A stretch of 31,103 nucleotides of DNA from Holophagales bacterium (GTDB lineage: Bacteria; Acidobacteriota; Holophagae; Holophagales; Holophagaceae), in NCBI GenBank assembly GCA_031281385.1, contig JAITFL010000046.1:1-31103 (forward strand). Reading direction: 5' to 3'. Shown in pieces: positions 8,078-15,219 of the stretch. How positions within the stretch are numbered: the stretch's first letter is position 1; every line of letters starts with the position of its first letter. The position numbers were made by a program, and so were the translations under genes. A model generated the notes under the pieces. That model was not told the origin of the DNA. It ran no database searches and saw nothing but the letters and a program-made list of their open reading frames with translations.

Positions 8078-8737
8078 TTACTTATTAAAACCGCCACGAT
8101 TTTTGTCCCATTTCAGATTCATAATAGTATCAAAATAAGATTGGTTTCTTTTTTCATCAACAGTGTTTTTAAGCCACGCCAGCGATATTTTTTTGTCTTT
8201 ATATGCACCTTCTTCACTTGCTTTTTTAATTATTCTCATTTTAATCCCGTTCATAGCTTTATTCCACTCACTTTGTGCATCAGGCTCCGTTATAAACTTA
8301 TCATCAGGATCTCGCTTCAAACGTAAGTCTCCCCAAGAAACAAAATCGCTTACAGGAGTATCTGATTTCTTGTATGCTGTTTTACTTTCTTCTTCTTCAA
8401 TAAGAATTTCTTCGACTTGCTCTCTTACATCTTTTGCTCCATATTTTTTAGCAAGATCATCTAAAGTGGAAATGGCGTCTTCTAAACAACCCTGATAAAA
8501 AAATTCAGTGTATCTTCCTCCCATGGAAGTGTGGCGGTGACTGTCAAAAAGTCTTTGCATCACGTCTTCAACCATTTCGATATTATCGAATTTTTTGGCT
8601 AATAAAAATTCAAAATCCTCTGGAACATTGCTGCTCGTAAGCCCTCTGTCCTCTACAATTTCCTTGGTGGTTATTCCGATTTTGAACACATGGGGAAATG
8701 CTGGATTTTTTGCAATGTAAACAAAGCCCGGTTTCAT
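8078..8737 (-). CDS. T5orf172 / GIY-YIG-like domain protein
   Basis: A 219-residue protein. Residues 4-90 (GFVYIAKN, FKIGITT, then GGRYTEFF) match the T5orf172/MUG113 branch of the GIY-YIG nuclease superfamily, found in phage, mobile-element and defence-related proteins. The rest is charged (a Glu-rich stretch near 115-120) and resembles nothing I recognise. The usual GIY and YIG pair appears as VYI and KIG, so nuclease activity is uncertain. The ATG at 8737 has AAGGAAA upstream. The gene and its flanks (about 8040-8780) are markedly AT-richer than the genes on either side and use A/T-ending codons, which points to horizontal acquisition. No partner gene, integrase or repeat boundary is seen. 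Confidence 0.8.
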   Translation of the reverse strand: MKPGFVYIAKNPAFPHVFKIGITTKEIVEDRGLTSSNVPEDFEFLLAKKFDNIEMVEDVMQRLFDSHRHTSMGGRYTEFFYQGCLEDAISTLDDLAKKYGAKDVREQVEEILIEEEESKTAYKKSDTPVSDFVSWGDLRLKRDPDDKFITEPDAQSEWNKAMNGIKMRIIKKASEEGAYKDKKISLAWLKNTVDEKRNQSYFDTIMNLKWDKNRGGFNK

Positions 8738-8778
8738 GCCATTTCCTTCTTGTTCTACGGATTAACAATTGGGCTGTC

Positions 8779-8812
8779 TAGCCCCTGATCCCTCTCACGG
8801 TATCAGGGGCTA
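8779..8812. terminator. Strong hairpin between the C1B peptidase and T5orf172 genes
   Basis: TAGCCCCTGAT (8779-8789) is perfectly inverted at 8802-8812, giving an 11-bp stem with a 12-base loop. It lies 37 bases past the peptidase stop on the minus strand and about 40 bases before the next gene. It lacks a U-run, so it may be a processing or Rho-linked 3' end rather than a classical terminator. Confidence 0.5.
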
Positions 8813-8849
8813 ATAAACCAGCCCTAGCGATACATCATCGGGGGAACCG

Positions 8850-9983
8850 CTACTTGATCCCCAACTTTGCCTTCATGTCCGCTGGCAGGGCATCTTTGTG
8901 TACTGTTATGTACAGCGTCTTGGCCAGCATGTAGTTGCGGCTGATGTAGAGGAAGCCTTTGTATTCGCTGCCCTCTGTGCCCCAGCTATTTTTGACTAGG
9001 TAAAACTTGTTGCCCTTGTCGTCTGTGGCTGTGCCCACGCAGTGCATGCTGTGGTCGTCCGTTGTGCGCCAGTCGTTGAAGCCGGCAGTCCTAAATTCCG
9101 GGGTGACAGTCGCAATCTCTTTTTCCTCATCTGGCTTTGTGTCGGGATCAAGCAACAGGGCGTAGCCCTTTCTCATGTTGAAGCCAGGCTCGCTGACGTC
9201 GGCGGCTATGGCGTAGCTGTAGCCCTTTTCTATGGCAGTGTCCAGCAGCGACGCAAAGTCGTTGAATGGCACATTTATGAAGTTGGAATCTTGGCTCCAG
9301 TTGTCGGTAGTCTCCAAGCGGAACCTAGAGTATGGCTCGTAAAGCGTGAAAGTGCCGATGTTCACGTATTCGGAAGGGTTAATCTGGAGGTTGTCTTTCA
9401 TGAAACTCTGCGGCGTCCATGTCTTTCCGCCATACGTGAACGATGCTACAGGCTTGCCCAAATAAGCGTCCAAGATGCCTTCCACCGCAGCGGGCCAAGC
9501 GGACGTGAGCGGCCCTCTGCCACCCTTCAAGCCAGACAGGAAGCCGCCAAGGGATCTTCCAAGCTCCGAATGGTTGTGGTTCTTCTGACCAGGCAACAGG
9601 CCAGTGTAGGCTTCTTGGGGGACCAGCCCCACGTTGGCCATCGCCCTTAGCGCGTCTGTATTTTGGGCGCCCTCCCCCCATTCCATCTCGCCATGCATGC
9701 GCATGTAGGCCAAGGCTCGCAGTGGGTATGTGGCGCGGACTAAGTGCATTTCAGAGAGGTTGTGTTCTCCCTTGCCCTTTCGGATTATCTCTGATTCGAT
9801 GAACGAAACTGTGGCGAAGCACCAGCAAGTCCCCGATGATGCTTGGTTCTCTACAGGGGTGTAGGGGATCACCTTTGTGTCCTTGAACGCCTTTTTTGGG
9901 GCGTTTTGCCCTGCGGGCGCGGGCGTTTGCGCCACTATCGCGGCGGCGGAAAAGAGTGCGAGTGCAATTGCGGCTGGTCTCAT
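8850..9983 (-). CDS. Secreted C1B cysteine peptidase (bleomycin hydrolase/PepC-like)
   Basis: A 377-residue papain-fold enzyme. The start at ATG 9983 is set by AAAGGAGAG just upstream and by a clear signal peptide (MRPAAIALALFSAAAIVAQ). The active site is complete: the oxyanion Gln47 and nucleophile Cys53 in ENQASSGTCWCF, the His in DDHSMHCVG, and the Asn in LVKNSWGTE. A large insertion between Cys and His (about residues 90-300) and the DDHSMH form place it with C1B aminopeptidase C/bleomycin hydrolases rather than cathepsin-type C1A. Known C1B enzymes form hexameric rings and trim peptides, usually in the cytoplasm. The signal peptide suggests a periplasmic or exported version for peptide scavenging (inference). 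It follows dus on the same strand, separated by a 60-base gap filled with a short satellite. Confidence 0.9.
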   Translation of the reverse strand: MRPAAIALALFSAAAIVAQTPAPAGQNAPKKAFKDTKVIPYTPVENQASSGTCWCFATVSFIESEIIRKGKGEHNLSEMHLVRATYPLRALAYMRMHGEMEWGEGAQNTDALRAMANVGLVPQEAYTGLLPGQKNHNHSELGRSLGGFLSGLKGGRGPLTSAWPAAVEGILDAYLGKPVASFTYGGKTWTPQSFMKDNLQINPSEYVNIGTFTLYEPYSRFRLETTDNWSQDSNFINVPFNDFASLLDTAIEKGYSYAIAADVSEPGFNMRKGYALLLDPDTKPDEEKEIATVTPEFRTAGFNDWRTTDDHSMHCVGTATDDKGNKFYLVKNSWGTEGSEYKGFLYISRNYMLAKTLYITVHKDALPADMKAKLGIK

Positions 9984-10010
9984 GGACTCTCCTTTGTGTG
10001 TCATATTCAA

Positions 10011-10042
10011 ATTGTCAATTGTCAATTGTTTATTGTCAATTA
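10011..10042. repeat. Short TTGTCAATTG satellite
   Basis: About three imperfect units of the palindromic-core motif TTGTCAATTG (core CAATTG) fill the space between the dus stop and the peptidase ribosome site. The same motif forms part of the two MITE-like elements near 6738-6767 and 15132-15163, but here the element ends and hairpin are missing. Confidence 0.7.
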
Positions 10043-10043
10043 G

Positions 10044-11036
10044 TCAAATAGGGGGGGCCACATTCGGGCGCAGGGCTGGCCCATTCGACAAGAATTTTAG
10101 GGCATTGTCTTTTATCTCTTGCAACGTCTTTGCTTTTAGCGCGGCTTTTCTAAGCATGTGCCCAAAGACAAAATTTGAGGCAAAGTAGTGCGTGAACTCT
10201 TTTATGCGGCCAATGGCCCTTTCGGGCGGCAGGTCTTCTAGGGTGTATTCGTAGTGGCGCGCCCACACTTCCGCATGGTCTATCCGCATTGGCTCCATGC
10301 CTGAAAATTCCCTAAAGGCCCAAGGCTTGATTGCCGCAACGCGGCCCAGCATCAGGCCAGACAGTGGCCCAAAATGTTCTGGCCTGGCGTCAACGTCGCT
10401 AGGCGAAAAAATGTCGCCATTGCCGATTATCGGCATTTTAGCCATAGAAGCTATCCACGGGAATTCTTCCCACCTGGCCCTTCTCTTCAATTTCTCAGTG
10501 GATAGGCGGGGATGCACCGTCAACGCACATATTCCATTGTCTTCCAGCAAGGACAGCCTTTCTTTGAAAGGCCAGCGCCAATCTTCGATGTCCCCCAGTC
10601 GGCACTTTGCCGTCAGTGGCCCATGATAGACGCGGCGTATTTTAGCCAAGAGGGACTTTAGGCGCTCAAAATCCCTAAAGAGCGCGGCTCCGCAACCCAT
10701 GCGCTGAATTTCTGGCGCTGGGCAGCCCAAGTTTATGTCTATCGCCCAATAGCCCATATCCTGCGCCTTTGCGAATATCCCATCCACGTCCTCGCGCCCC
10801 GAGAGATAAAACTGGCCGATGACGCACCCCTCTTCCGCCCGCCGCTTTGTGAACGGCGACTGAAGCGCATCTTCGCGCAAAAAAGCCGCGCCAGACAGCA
10901 TCTCCGTGTACAGCGCGCCATAGCCGCCAAAATCAGCCACCAGCCGCCGAAATGCAGAATTGGTGATGCCAGCCATAGGCGCTAGGAACAGCGCGGGCCG
11001 GATTATGGCGTCGCCAATTTGGATTGCATCGAACAT
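10044..11036 (-). CDS. tRNA-dihydrouridine synthase family protein
   Basis: A 330-residue FMN-dependent TIM-barrel enzyme that reduces uridines in tRNA. Visible Dus features: LAPMAGITNSAFRRL at 18-32; TEML; INLGCPAPEIQRMGCGAALF at 101-120, where Cys105 is the catalytic acid; AKCRLG with Lys144; TVHPR with His175; and IIGNGDIFS. The C-terminal helical domain (about 245-330) binds tRNA. The sequence is diverged from DusA/B/C, so the target position cannot be named. The ATG at 11036 overlaps the stop of an upstream open stretch (TAATG). It is probably co-transcribed with the C1B peptidase gene downstream. Confidence 0.9.
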   Translation of the reverse strand: MFDAIQIGDAIIRPALFLAPMAGITNSAFRRLVADFGGYGALYTEMLSGAAFLREDALQSPFTKRRAEEGCVIGQFYLSGREDVDGIFAKAQDMGYWAIDINLGCPAPEIQRMGCGAALFRDFERLKSLLAKIRRVYHGPLTAKCRLGDIEDWRWPFKERLSLLEDNGICALTVHPRLSTEKLKRRARWEEFPWIASMAKMPIIGNGDIFSPSDVDARPEHFGPLSGLMLGRVAAIKPWAFREFSGMEPMRIDHAEVWARHYEYTLEDLPPERAIGRIKEFTHYFASNFVFGHMLRKAALKAKTLQEIKDNALKFLSNGPALRPNVAPPI

Positions 11037-11234
11037 TAGAAATTATAGCCCTTCCCGTAGGGAATGGCACGGAGTGCATAGGCTGCGCCGAGAGTGAAGC
11101 GAGCAGCCCAGTGAAACGCCGAGGCTGCTATTGAAGCGCAAACCCGCTCGCCGCGATGGATTAAACGCACCTCCGCAAGGCTGGGAGCGGAACGGAAAGC
11201 GCAGCCGTAATCTATGAGAATCGGTGCCAATCAA
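11037..11234 (-). other. GC-rich leader or repeat upstream of dus, with a doubtful 64-codon frame
   Basis: About 200 bases between nfu and dus. On the minus strand a TTG-initiated frame of 64 codons ends in a TAATG overlap with the dus start, which would allow translational coupling. Its translation (rich in Ala, Arg and Ser, ending PYGKGYNF) shows no domain I recognise, and it has no ATG and no clear ribosome site. It may instead be a dispersed repeat or a structured leader. Confidence 0.25.
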
Positions 11235-11254
11235 TAGGGGAAACGCTATAGTGG

Positions 11255-11809
11255 CTAGGGGCTAGTGGCGGACGACATTCCCATCACTACCCTGATGTTT
11301 GGGTCAACCTCATTTTGCAGCAGCCCCTGTATAAATTGCAGCGTACCCGTCCCGGCCGCTGGGCAGGAGCCACAGGCGCCTTGGTAGGCTATGGTCAGCG
11401 TGGTTCCATCAAAGGAAAGTATTTCCAGCCCCCCGCCGTCCCCCGCCAGCCCTGGGCGTATTCGGCCATTCACCACGTCCATGATTTTTTGGAATTTGCC
11501 ATCGGCCTCGCTCCGCTCCCCTGCGGAACTTTCGGCGACGCTTATCCTGCTCTCTTCTATCGCGTCACAGATGGGATCTATCAACTCCGACCATTGGGCA
11601 GTTTCCAGCTTGTTCACGGTGACAAACTTATCCATGTAAAAAACAGAAACAATGTTGCCTATAGCAAAAATGGCCGAGCCTATCGGGTCTCCCACCGCAG
11701 ACGCAAAATCTTGGAAAGAACGCGCACCGCCAAGCATCAGGGGTTCTTTGACAACAAACTTCAATGCATTGGGGTTGGGCGTCTGTTCTATGTTGATGAC
11801 TTTTGGCAT
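11255..11809 (-). CDS. Nfu/NifU-like iron-sulfur carrier
   Basis: A 184-residue protein with two domains. The N-terminal Nfu_N domain starts MPKVINIEQTPNPNALKF and runs to about 88. The C-terminal NifU-type thioredoxin-like domain (about 105-175) carries the cluster-binding CxxC, CGSCPAAG with Cys146 and Cys149, after the conserved RPGLAGDGGGLE. Proteins of this type hold a 4Fe-4S cluster between two subunits and pass it to target enzymes; the HypE activase in this window is one plausible client (inference). Start: ATG 11809, with AGGAG 6 bases upstream. A TATAAT sits at 11839-11844 on the minus strand with a poor -35. It is divergent from the inositol phosphatase gene across a 499-base gap. 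Confidence 0.93.
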   Translation of the reverse strand: MPKVINIEQTPNPNALKFVVKEPLMLGGARSFQDFASAVGDPIGSAIFAIGNIVSVFYMDKFVTVNKLETAQWSELIDPICDAIEESRISVAESSAGERSEADGKFQKIMDVVNGRIRPGLAGDGGGLEILSFDGTTLTIAYQGACGSCPAAGTGTLQFIQGLLQNEVDPNIRVVMGMSSATSP

Positions 11810-11967
11810 CAATTGCTCCTAATAAGCCAAGTATGATTATTATAGAGCCTCTTACACAACCTAACCATAATTATGACTGCGAGATTCAATTGTGCAGCAA
11901 GCTTCTGGGAGCGATTCGCAAGCAATGATGCCACTGGGTCTTCCCCTCTGACCGCCGCCATTTTCGC

Positions 11968-12209
11968 CGCGCCATGATTATGGCCGAATGACGACGCAGC
12001 GCGGTCATGCGCTGCTTGAGCTCGGAGGGAAGGCGTTGCGGCTTTAAGCGTTTAGTACCGGATATTGGAAAAACTTATCGAATGCTAACTGGGGATTCGC
12101 TCGGTCGCACTCGCATGCGAGCACTTCCCTCGCTACTCCCCAGACCCCTGGGTACTCGCCTCGCCCACTGCCCTATGTGCGGGCGGATGCATGGAGATGG
12201 CTTCGATGG
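11968..12209 (+). repeat. Covarying structured dispersed element, copy 1
   Basis: A 242-base non-coding element with a collinear second copy at 18230-18470. Stem A is GCAGCGC/GCGCTGC (11996-12002 with 12009-12015) around loop GGTCAT. A second hairpin has outer arms CTGGGGA/TCCCCAG (12089-12095 with 12137-12143) and the inner palindrome CTCGCATGCGAG (12110-12121). Stem C is CCCAC/GTG(c)GGG around TGCCCTAT (12164-12183). Stems A and C carry compensatory changes between copies. It occupies half of the 499-base gap between nfu and the inositol phosphatase gene; nothing else recognisable is in that gap apart from a TATAAT at 12284-12289. Confidence 0.75.
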
Positions 12210-12308
12210 TCGGGTAGATGCTTTGGATAAGGTTCCGTTGGGCGCGAAGAGATTTGTGCAATCCGCTTCTCACGCGAGCGCTATATAATTTCGAGTGGAG
12301 CGATTCAG

Positions 12309-13151
12309 ATGGAAACGGACTATCTCAGCGCGGCCGTGGCAGCCGCAGTCAAGGGCGGCAAGGTGCTGCTGCAATATTTCAGGAAGCTGGACCCAGCGAC
12401 CATAGAAGAAAAATCCAAAAACGACCTTGTGACAGAGGCCGACCGCGCCTCAGAAGAAGCCATACAGGGCGAACTGGCCGCGCACTTCCCCGCCTATTCA
12501 TTTTTGGGCGAAGAATCTGGTCTGTCGGGCACTAGCGACATGGTTTGGATAGCCGACCCCTTGGACGGCACGCTGAACTTTGTCCAGGGCCTGCCGCAAT
12601 GGAGCATCTCGGTGGCCCTCTGGGACGCGAAAGGGCCCATCGCCGGCTGTATCTATGACCCACTTAGGCGCGATCTTTTCTTGGCGCAAAAGGGCCTTGG
12701 CGCCGTGTGGCACAAAGACGTTGACACGAATAAAGACTATGGCGAAGCGTCTTGGCTAAACATCAATAGCCAAGCCCAAAGCATGAAAGTTTCAAAGCAT
12801 CCCACGCTGGACGGCTCGTTTTTGGCCACCGGCTTTGCATACCAGATGGCGGACAGATTCCCAAGGTACATAAAAGCGCTGGAGCCAATTTTTTATAGGG
12901 CCAAGGCCATACGCAGGGCGGGCAGCGCAGCGCTGGACTTGGCCTACACCGCCGCCGGGCTGTACGACGGCTATTTTGAAATTGGCCTTCGCAAGTGGGA
13001 CATGGGCGCAGGGGCCTTGCTGATTGATGAAGCCGGCGGCAAAATATCCGACTGGGAGGACGGCGACACTTGGTGGGAAAGCGGCTACGTGGTGGCCGGA
13101 AACCCGCATGTCCATCCGCAGTTGGTGGAAGAAACAAAGGCCAGGGGCTAG
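12309..13151 (+). CDS. Inositol monophosphatase (SuhB) family phosphatase
   Basis: A 280-residue metal-dependent sugar/inositol phosphatase. Metal-binding signatures are complete: DLVTEADRASEEAI (39-52), GEESG with Glu69, DPLDGTLNF with Asp83 and Asp86 (83-91), and WDMGAGALLIDEAGG with Asp231. Family members dephosphorylate inositol-1-phosphate, histidinol phosphate, fructose-1,6-bisphosphate or PAP; the substrate cannot be told from sequence alone. ATG 12309 has GTGGAG about 8 bases upstream, and TATAAT (12284-12289) is a possible -10. It is the only plus-strand gene between nfu and the HicAB-like pair. Confidence 0.93.
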   Translation: METDYLSAAVAAAVKGGKVLLQYFRKLDPATIEEKSKNDLVTEADRASEEAIQGELAAHFPAYSFLGEESGLSGTSDMVWIADPLDGTLNFVQGLPQWSISVALWDAKGPIAGCIYDPLRRDLFLAQKGLGAVWHKDVDTNKDYGEASWLNINSQAQSMKVSKHPTLDGSFLATGFAYQMADRFPRYIKALEPIFYRAKAIRRAGSAALDLAYTAAGLYDGYFEIGLRKWDMGAGALLIDEAGGKISDWEDGDTWWESGYVVAGNPHVHPQLVEETKARG

Positions 13152-13187
13152 GTGTCAAGGATATATCTATTTCAATTCCATATAGAA

Positions 13188-13475
13188 TCAGCTTTTTATT
13201 TCACCGCGTTCTCTTAGCATTTCTACGTAAGCTTCCCCGCTAATGGCACAGTCCATAAGATCGTTCAACTGCGCCCTTGAGAGCCTTAGTTGTATCGCCA
13301 TCTGCCCAAGGATGTAGTCATCGCACTCCCTCGCGCCGTGGCTGTAGCGCGTGTGAATTCGCGTCCTCTCCCCGTCCACGTAGAGCCGGAGTTTCTTATG
13401 GTCGCCATATTCTTCTTCGGCAAACCCTTTTCTGGTCAACGCGCTTACGATTATCCTTGTCGGGCGGGGGGCCAT
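13188..13475 (-). CDS. HicA/YcfA-like small protein (putative toxin-like partner)
   Basis: A 95-residue protein: an N-terminal part with KGFAEEEYGDHKKLRLYVDG and TRIHTRYSHG (about 16-48), then a helical tail MAIQLRLSRAQLNDLMDC followed by AYVEMLRERG. The GDHKKL turn followed by beta strands resembles the dsRNA-binding-like fold of HicA toxins, where a His in a G-S-H-H turn is catalytic; the tail is not part of standard HicA. Homology is suggested, not proven. The start lies one base after the stop of the upstream 131-codon gene (TAGCATG), so the two are translationally coupled. A toxin role is inferred only from fold resemblance and pairing. Confidence 0.6.
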   Translation of the reverse strand: MAPRPTRIIVSALTRKGFAEEEYGDHKKLRLYVDGERTRIHTRYSHGARECDDYILGQMAIQLRLSRAQLNDLMDCAISGEAYVEMLRERGEIKS

Positions 13476-13476
13476 G

Positions 13477-13872
13477 CTATCTCTGTAACTTCACCAGCCC
13501 AAGGAGCGCACGCTTTAGCTCTATAGCGTCCTTCGACAGCTTTTTTTCGTCTTCCTCGCAGACCAAGTCATCCCACTGAATGGCAAAATCCAAGCAGAAA
13601 GATTGCTCAGCCTCACTCCGCGTGTGTCCAAATCCCAGCAGCCCGAGCTCGTCTGCGGCGAAAGAGCATCCGCCCTCTTCCTGTGTCACGCGGATGACCA
13701 GCTCTCTGCTGAAAACAAATGTCCGGTCTTTGTATGTTAGTTCGGGCCACGTCAGCGTCTCGCTGTAAGACTTAGGCATTGACATCGTGGTGCCACCGGC
13801 GGTCGTTGTGAACATGCTTGGCAGACTCTCAAGCGTGATGTCACTCTGTATTGCCGTATCCGACTGGCCCAT
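13477..13872 (-). CDS. Uncharacterised HicB-like partner protein
   Basis: A 131-residue protein. After a variable N-terminus (about 1-35) comes TWPELTYKDRTFVFSRELVIRV, then an acidic region FAADELGLLGFGHTRSEAEQ, and a charged helical tail (DDLVCEEDEKKLSKDAIELK). The pattern of strand, D/E-LGL-x-GFG-x-TRSEAE and helix recalls HicB antitoxins (partly RNase-H-like, P-E-x-x-G-x-x-A-x-G-x-T-x-x-E-A), but no DNA-binding domain is evident. ATG 13872 has GGGGGGA about 5 bases upstream. Upstream-antitoxin-like, downstream-toxin-like order with a one-base gap argues for a functional pair. I know no assigned function for this family. Confidence 0.6.
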   Translation of the reverse strand: MGQSDTAIQSDITLESLPSMFTTTAGGTTMSMPKSYSETLTWPELTYKDRTFVFSRELVIRVTQEEGGCSFAADELGLLGFGHTRSEAEQSFCLDFAIQWDDLVCEEDEKKLSKDAIELKRALLGLVKLQR

Positions 13873-14032
13873 TAAATCCCCCCGAACTCAAATATCATCC
13901 ATTGTATGCCACACAGCAGGGATAGGCATACCAGTAATACCAAGCTGCGTTAGACTAAATGTAACTTGGCATAAACCAATGTCAGGCAGGGCGCAGTCCA
14001 TAGCCCCTAATTCCTGTTAAACTATTGATGCA

Positions 14033-14950
14033 ATGAACAATAACTCTTTCCCCATCCGAAAGTTTTTTGGAACCCTGATAGGCGAAAGGGCCTTGGCCTA
14101 CGTCCTGCACCTGCGGCCACTGGAATGGCCGATAATGACGGTGCATTTTGTGATGGGTACATTGTTGGCGGTGGGGCTTGATATATCTTGGGGCAAGCTG
14201 GCGCTTGGCTGGTTCATCTTCGTCGTGCTTGTTAATGGCGGGACGCTTGCCATCAATAGCGCGTTTGACCAGGACGAGGGAGACGTGGGCTACCTAAAGT
14301 CACCGCCCAAAGCCCCTAAATACCTGCGCCATGTGTCGGGCGCCATGCTCGCGGCGGCCTTTCTGCTCGGCTACCTGCTCCCGTGGGTATTCGCCTGGGC
14401 GACGGCAGCGTGTGTGCTGATGAGCGTCCTCTACTCTGTCCCCCCTGCCCGCCTAAAGGCAAGGGCGGGATGGGACTTGATCATCAACATGCTTGGCTTT
14501 GGCTTGCTCACGCCCATGGCGGGCTGGGGCCTGACGGGCCAACCGCTCACGCCCTGGTTTTGGAAAATTTGCATCGGCTTTGGCTTTTTGTTTGGGGCGC
14601 TGTACCCCGCCACACAAATTTATCAAATAGAGGAAGACAGAGCCAGAGGCGACAGGACATTAGTAATCAGGCTGGGGGCCAAAGCGAGCCTGATAGCAGC
14701 CATCTTGATGGTGTTTGCCGCCCACGTGATGTTTGTTTGGGCGGCAGGGACAACATTTGATAAGCAACAGATGCGCTTTGTCCCAACGCTCCTGATGATC
14801 TCTAACTTATTATGGGCGGTAACGATCTCAAGTTGGGCCGGGGGGTTGCGATCCATGACACAGGCCCAAAACGAAAAAAAAATGTACTGGCTCCTCGCAT
14901 TTTGGGCTGTTACAGAGATCATTATTCTATGGGCGTTCTGGCCGCGCTGA
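14033..14950 (+). CDS. UbiA-family prenyltransferase
   Basis: A 305-residue membrane protein with eight or nine hydrophobic segments. Both prenyl-diphosphate motifs are present: NSAFDQDEGD at 75-84 (Asn75, Asp79, Asp84) and YQIEEDRARGDRTL near 198-211. These bind magnesium-diphosphate in the UbiA superfamily, which attaches prenyl chains to quinone precursors, chlorophyllide, haem or lipid head groups. The second motif resembles the (bacterio)chlorophyll synthase and tocopherol-type branch more than MenA, but the acceptor cannot be named. The gene stands alone, divergent from the HicAB-like pair; no quinone biosynthesis genes are nearby. The ribosome site before ATG 14033 is weak. Confidence 0.88.
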   Translation: MNNNSFPIRKFFGTLIGERALAYVLHLRPLEWPIMTVHFVMGTLLAVGLDISWGKLALGWFIFVVLVNGGTLAINSAFDQDEGDVGYLKSPPKAPKYLRHVSGAMLAAAFLLGYLLPWVFAWATAACVLMSVLYSVPPARLKARAGWDLIINMLGFGLLTPMAGWGLTGQPLTPWFWKICIGFGFLFGALYPATQIYQIEEDRARGDRTLVIRLGAKASLIAAILMVFAAHVMFVWAAGTTFDKQQMRFVPTLLMISNLLWAVTISSWAGGLRSMTQAQNEKKMYWLLAFWAVTEIIILWAFWPR

Positions 14951-15022
14951 TGGCTTGCCACACTCCGCGAAATCCGCTGTCTATCCTTAAACTGCCGTGA
15001 AATCTGCCAACTTGTGAGTTAC

Positions 15023-15209
15023 TTGCAAAACCCCTGTTCATCGCACATAGCCCATTTCCCAATTTCTGAAAGCGGCCAAATAATAGGCACTATCCAATTA
15101 AGAAAACCAGCGCGGGCGCAACCCGCTTCCAACATTGTCAATTGTCCATCGTCAATTGTTAATTTGCTAATCGGAGTCTTGAGGCCCGAAAAAATCAGAA
15201 TTTTGCCAA
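15023..15209. repeat. MITE-like dispersed element, copy 2
   Basis: About 187 bp, with the same order of parts as the copy at 6662: TTGCAAAA (15023-15030), then CCAATTAA, a hairpin GCGGG-CGCAA-CCCGC (15112-15126), TTGTCAATTGTCC satellite units (15132-15163), TAATCGGAGTC, and ATCAGAATTTTGCCAA at the end. The hairpin sequence differs from copy 1 but the pairing is kept. The right end touches the yfiH ribosome site (AAAGG at 15208-15212), so the element forms the immediate upstream region of that gene. It fills most of the 14951-15219 gap, where no gene is seen. Confidence 0.75.
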
Positions 15210-15219
15210 AGGCTATTGT

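Noticed and set aside
11037..11234. A riboswitch or known structured RNA upstream of dus
   Set aside because: I could not match conserved cores of RNase P, tmRNA, SRP RNA or the common riboswitches on either strand.
11315..11836. A long plus-strand frame opposite nfu
   Set aside because: The minus frame has the Nfu_N start and the CxxC cluster motif; the plus frame has none.
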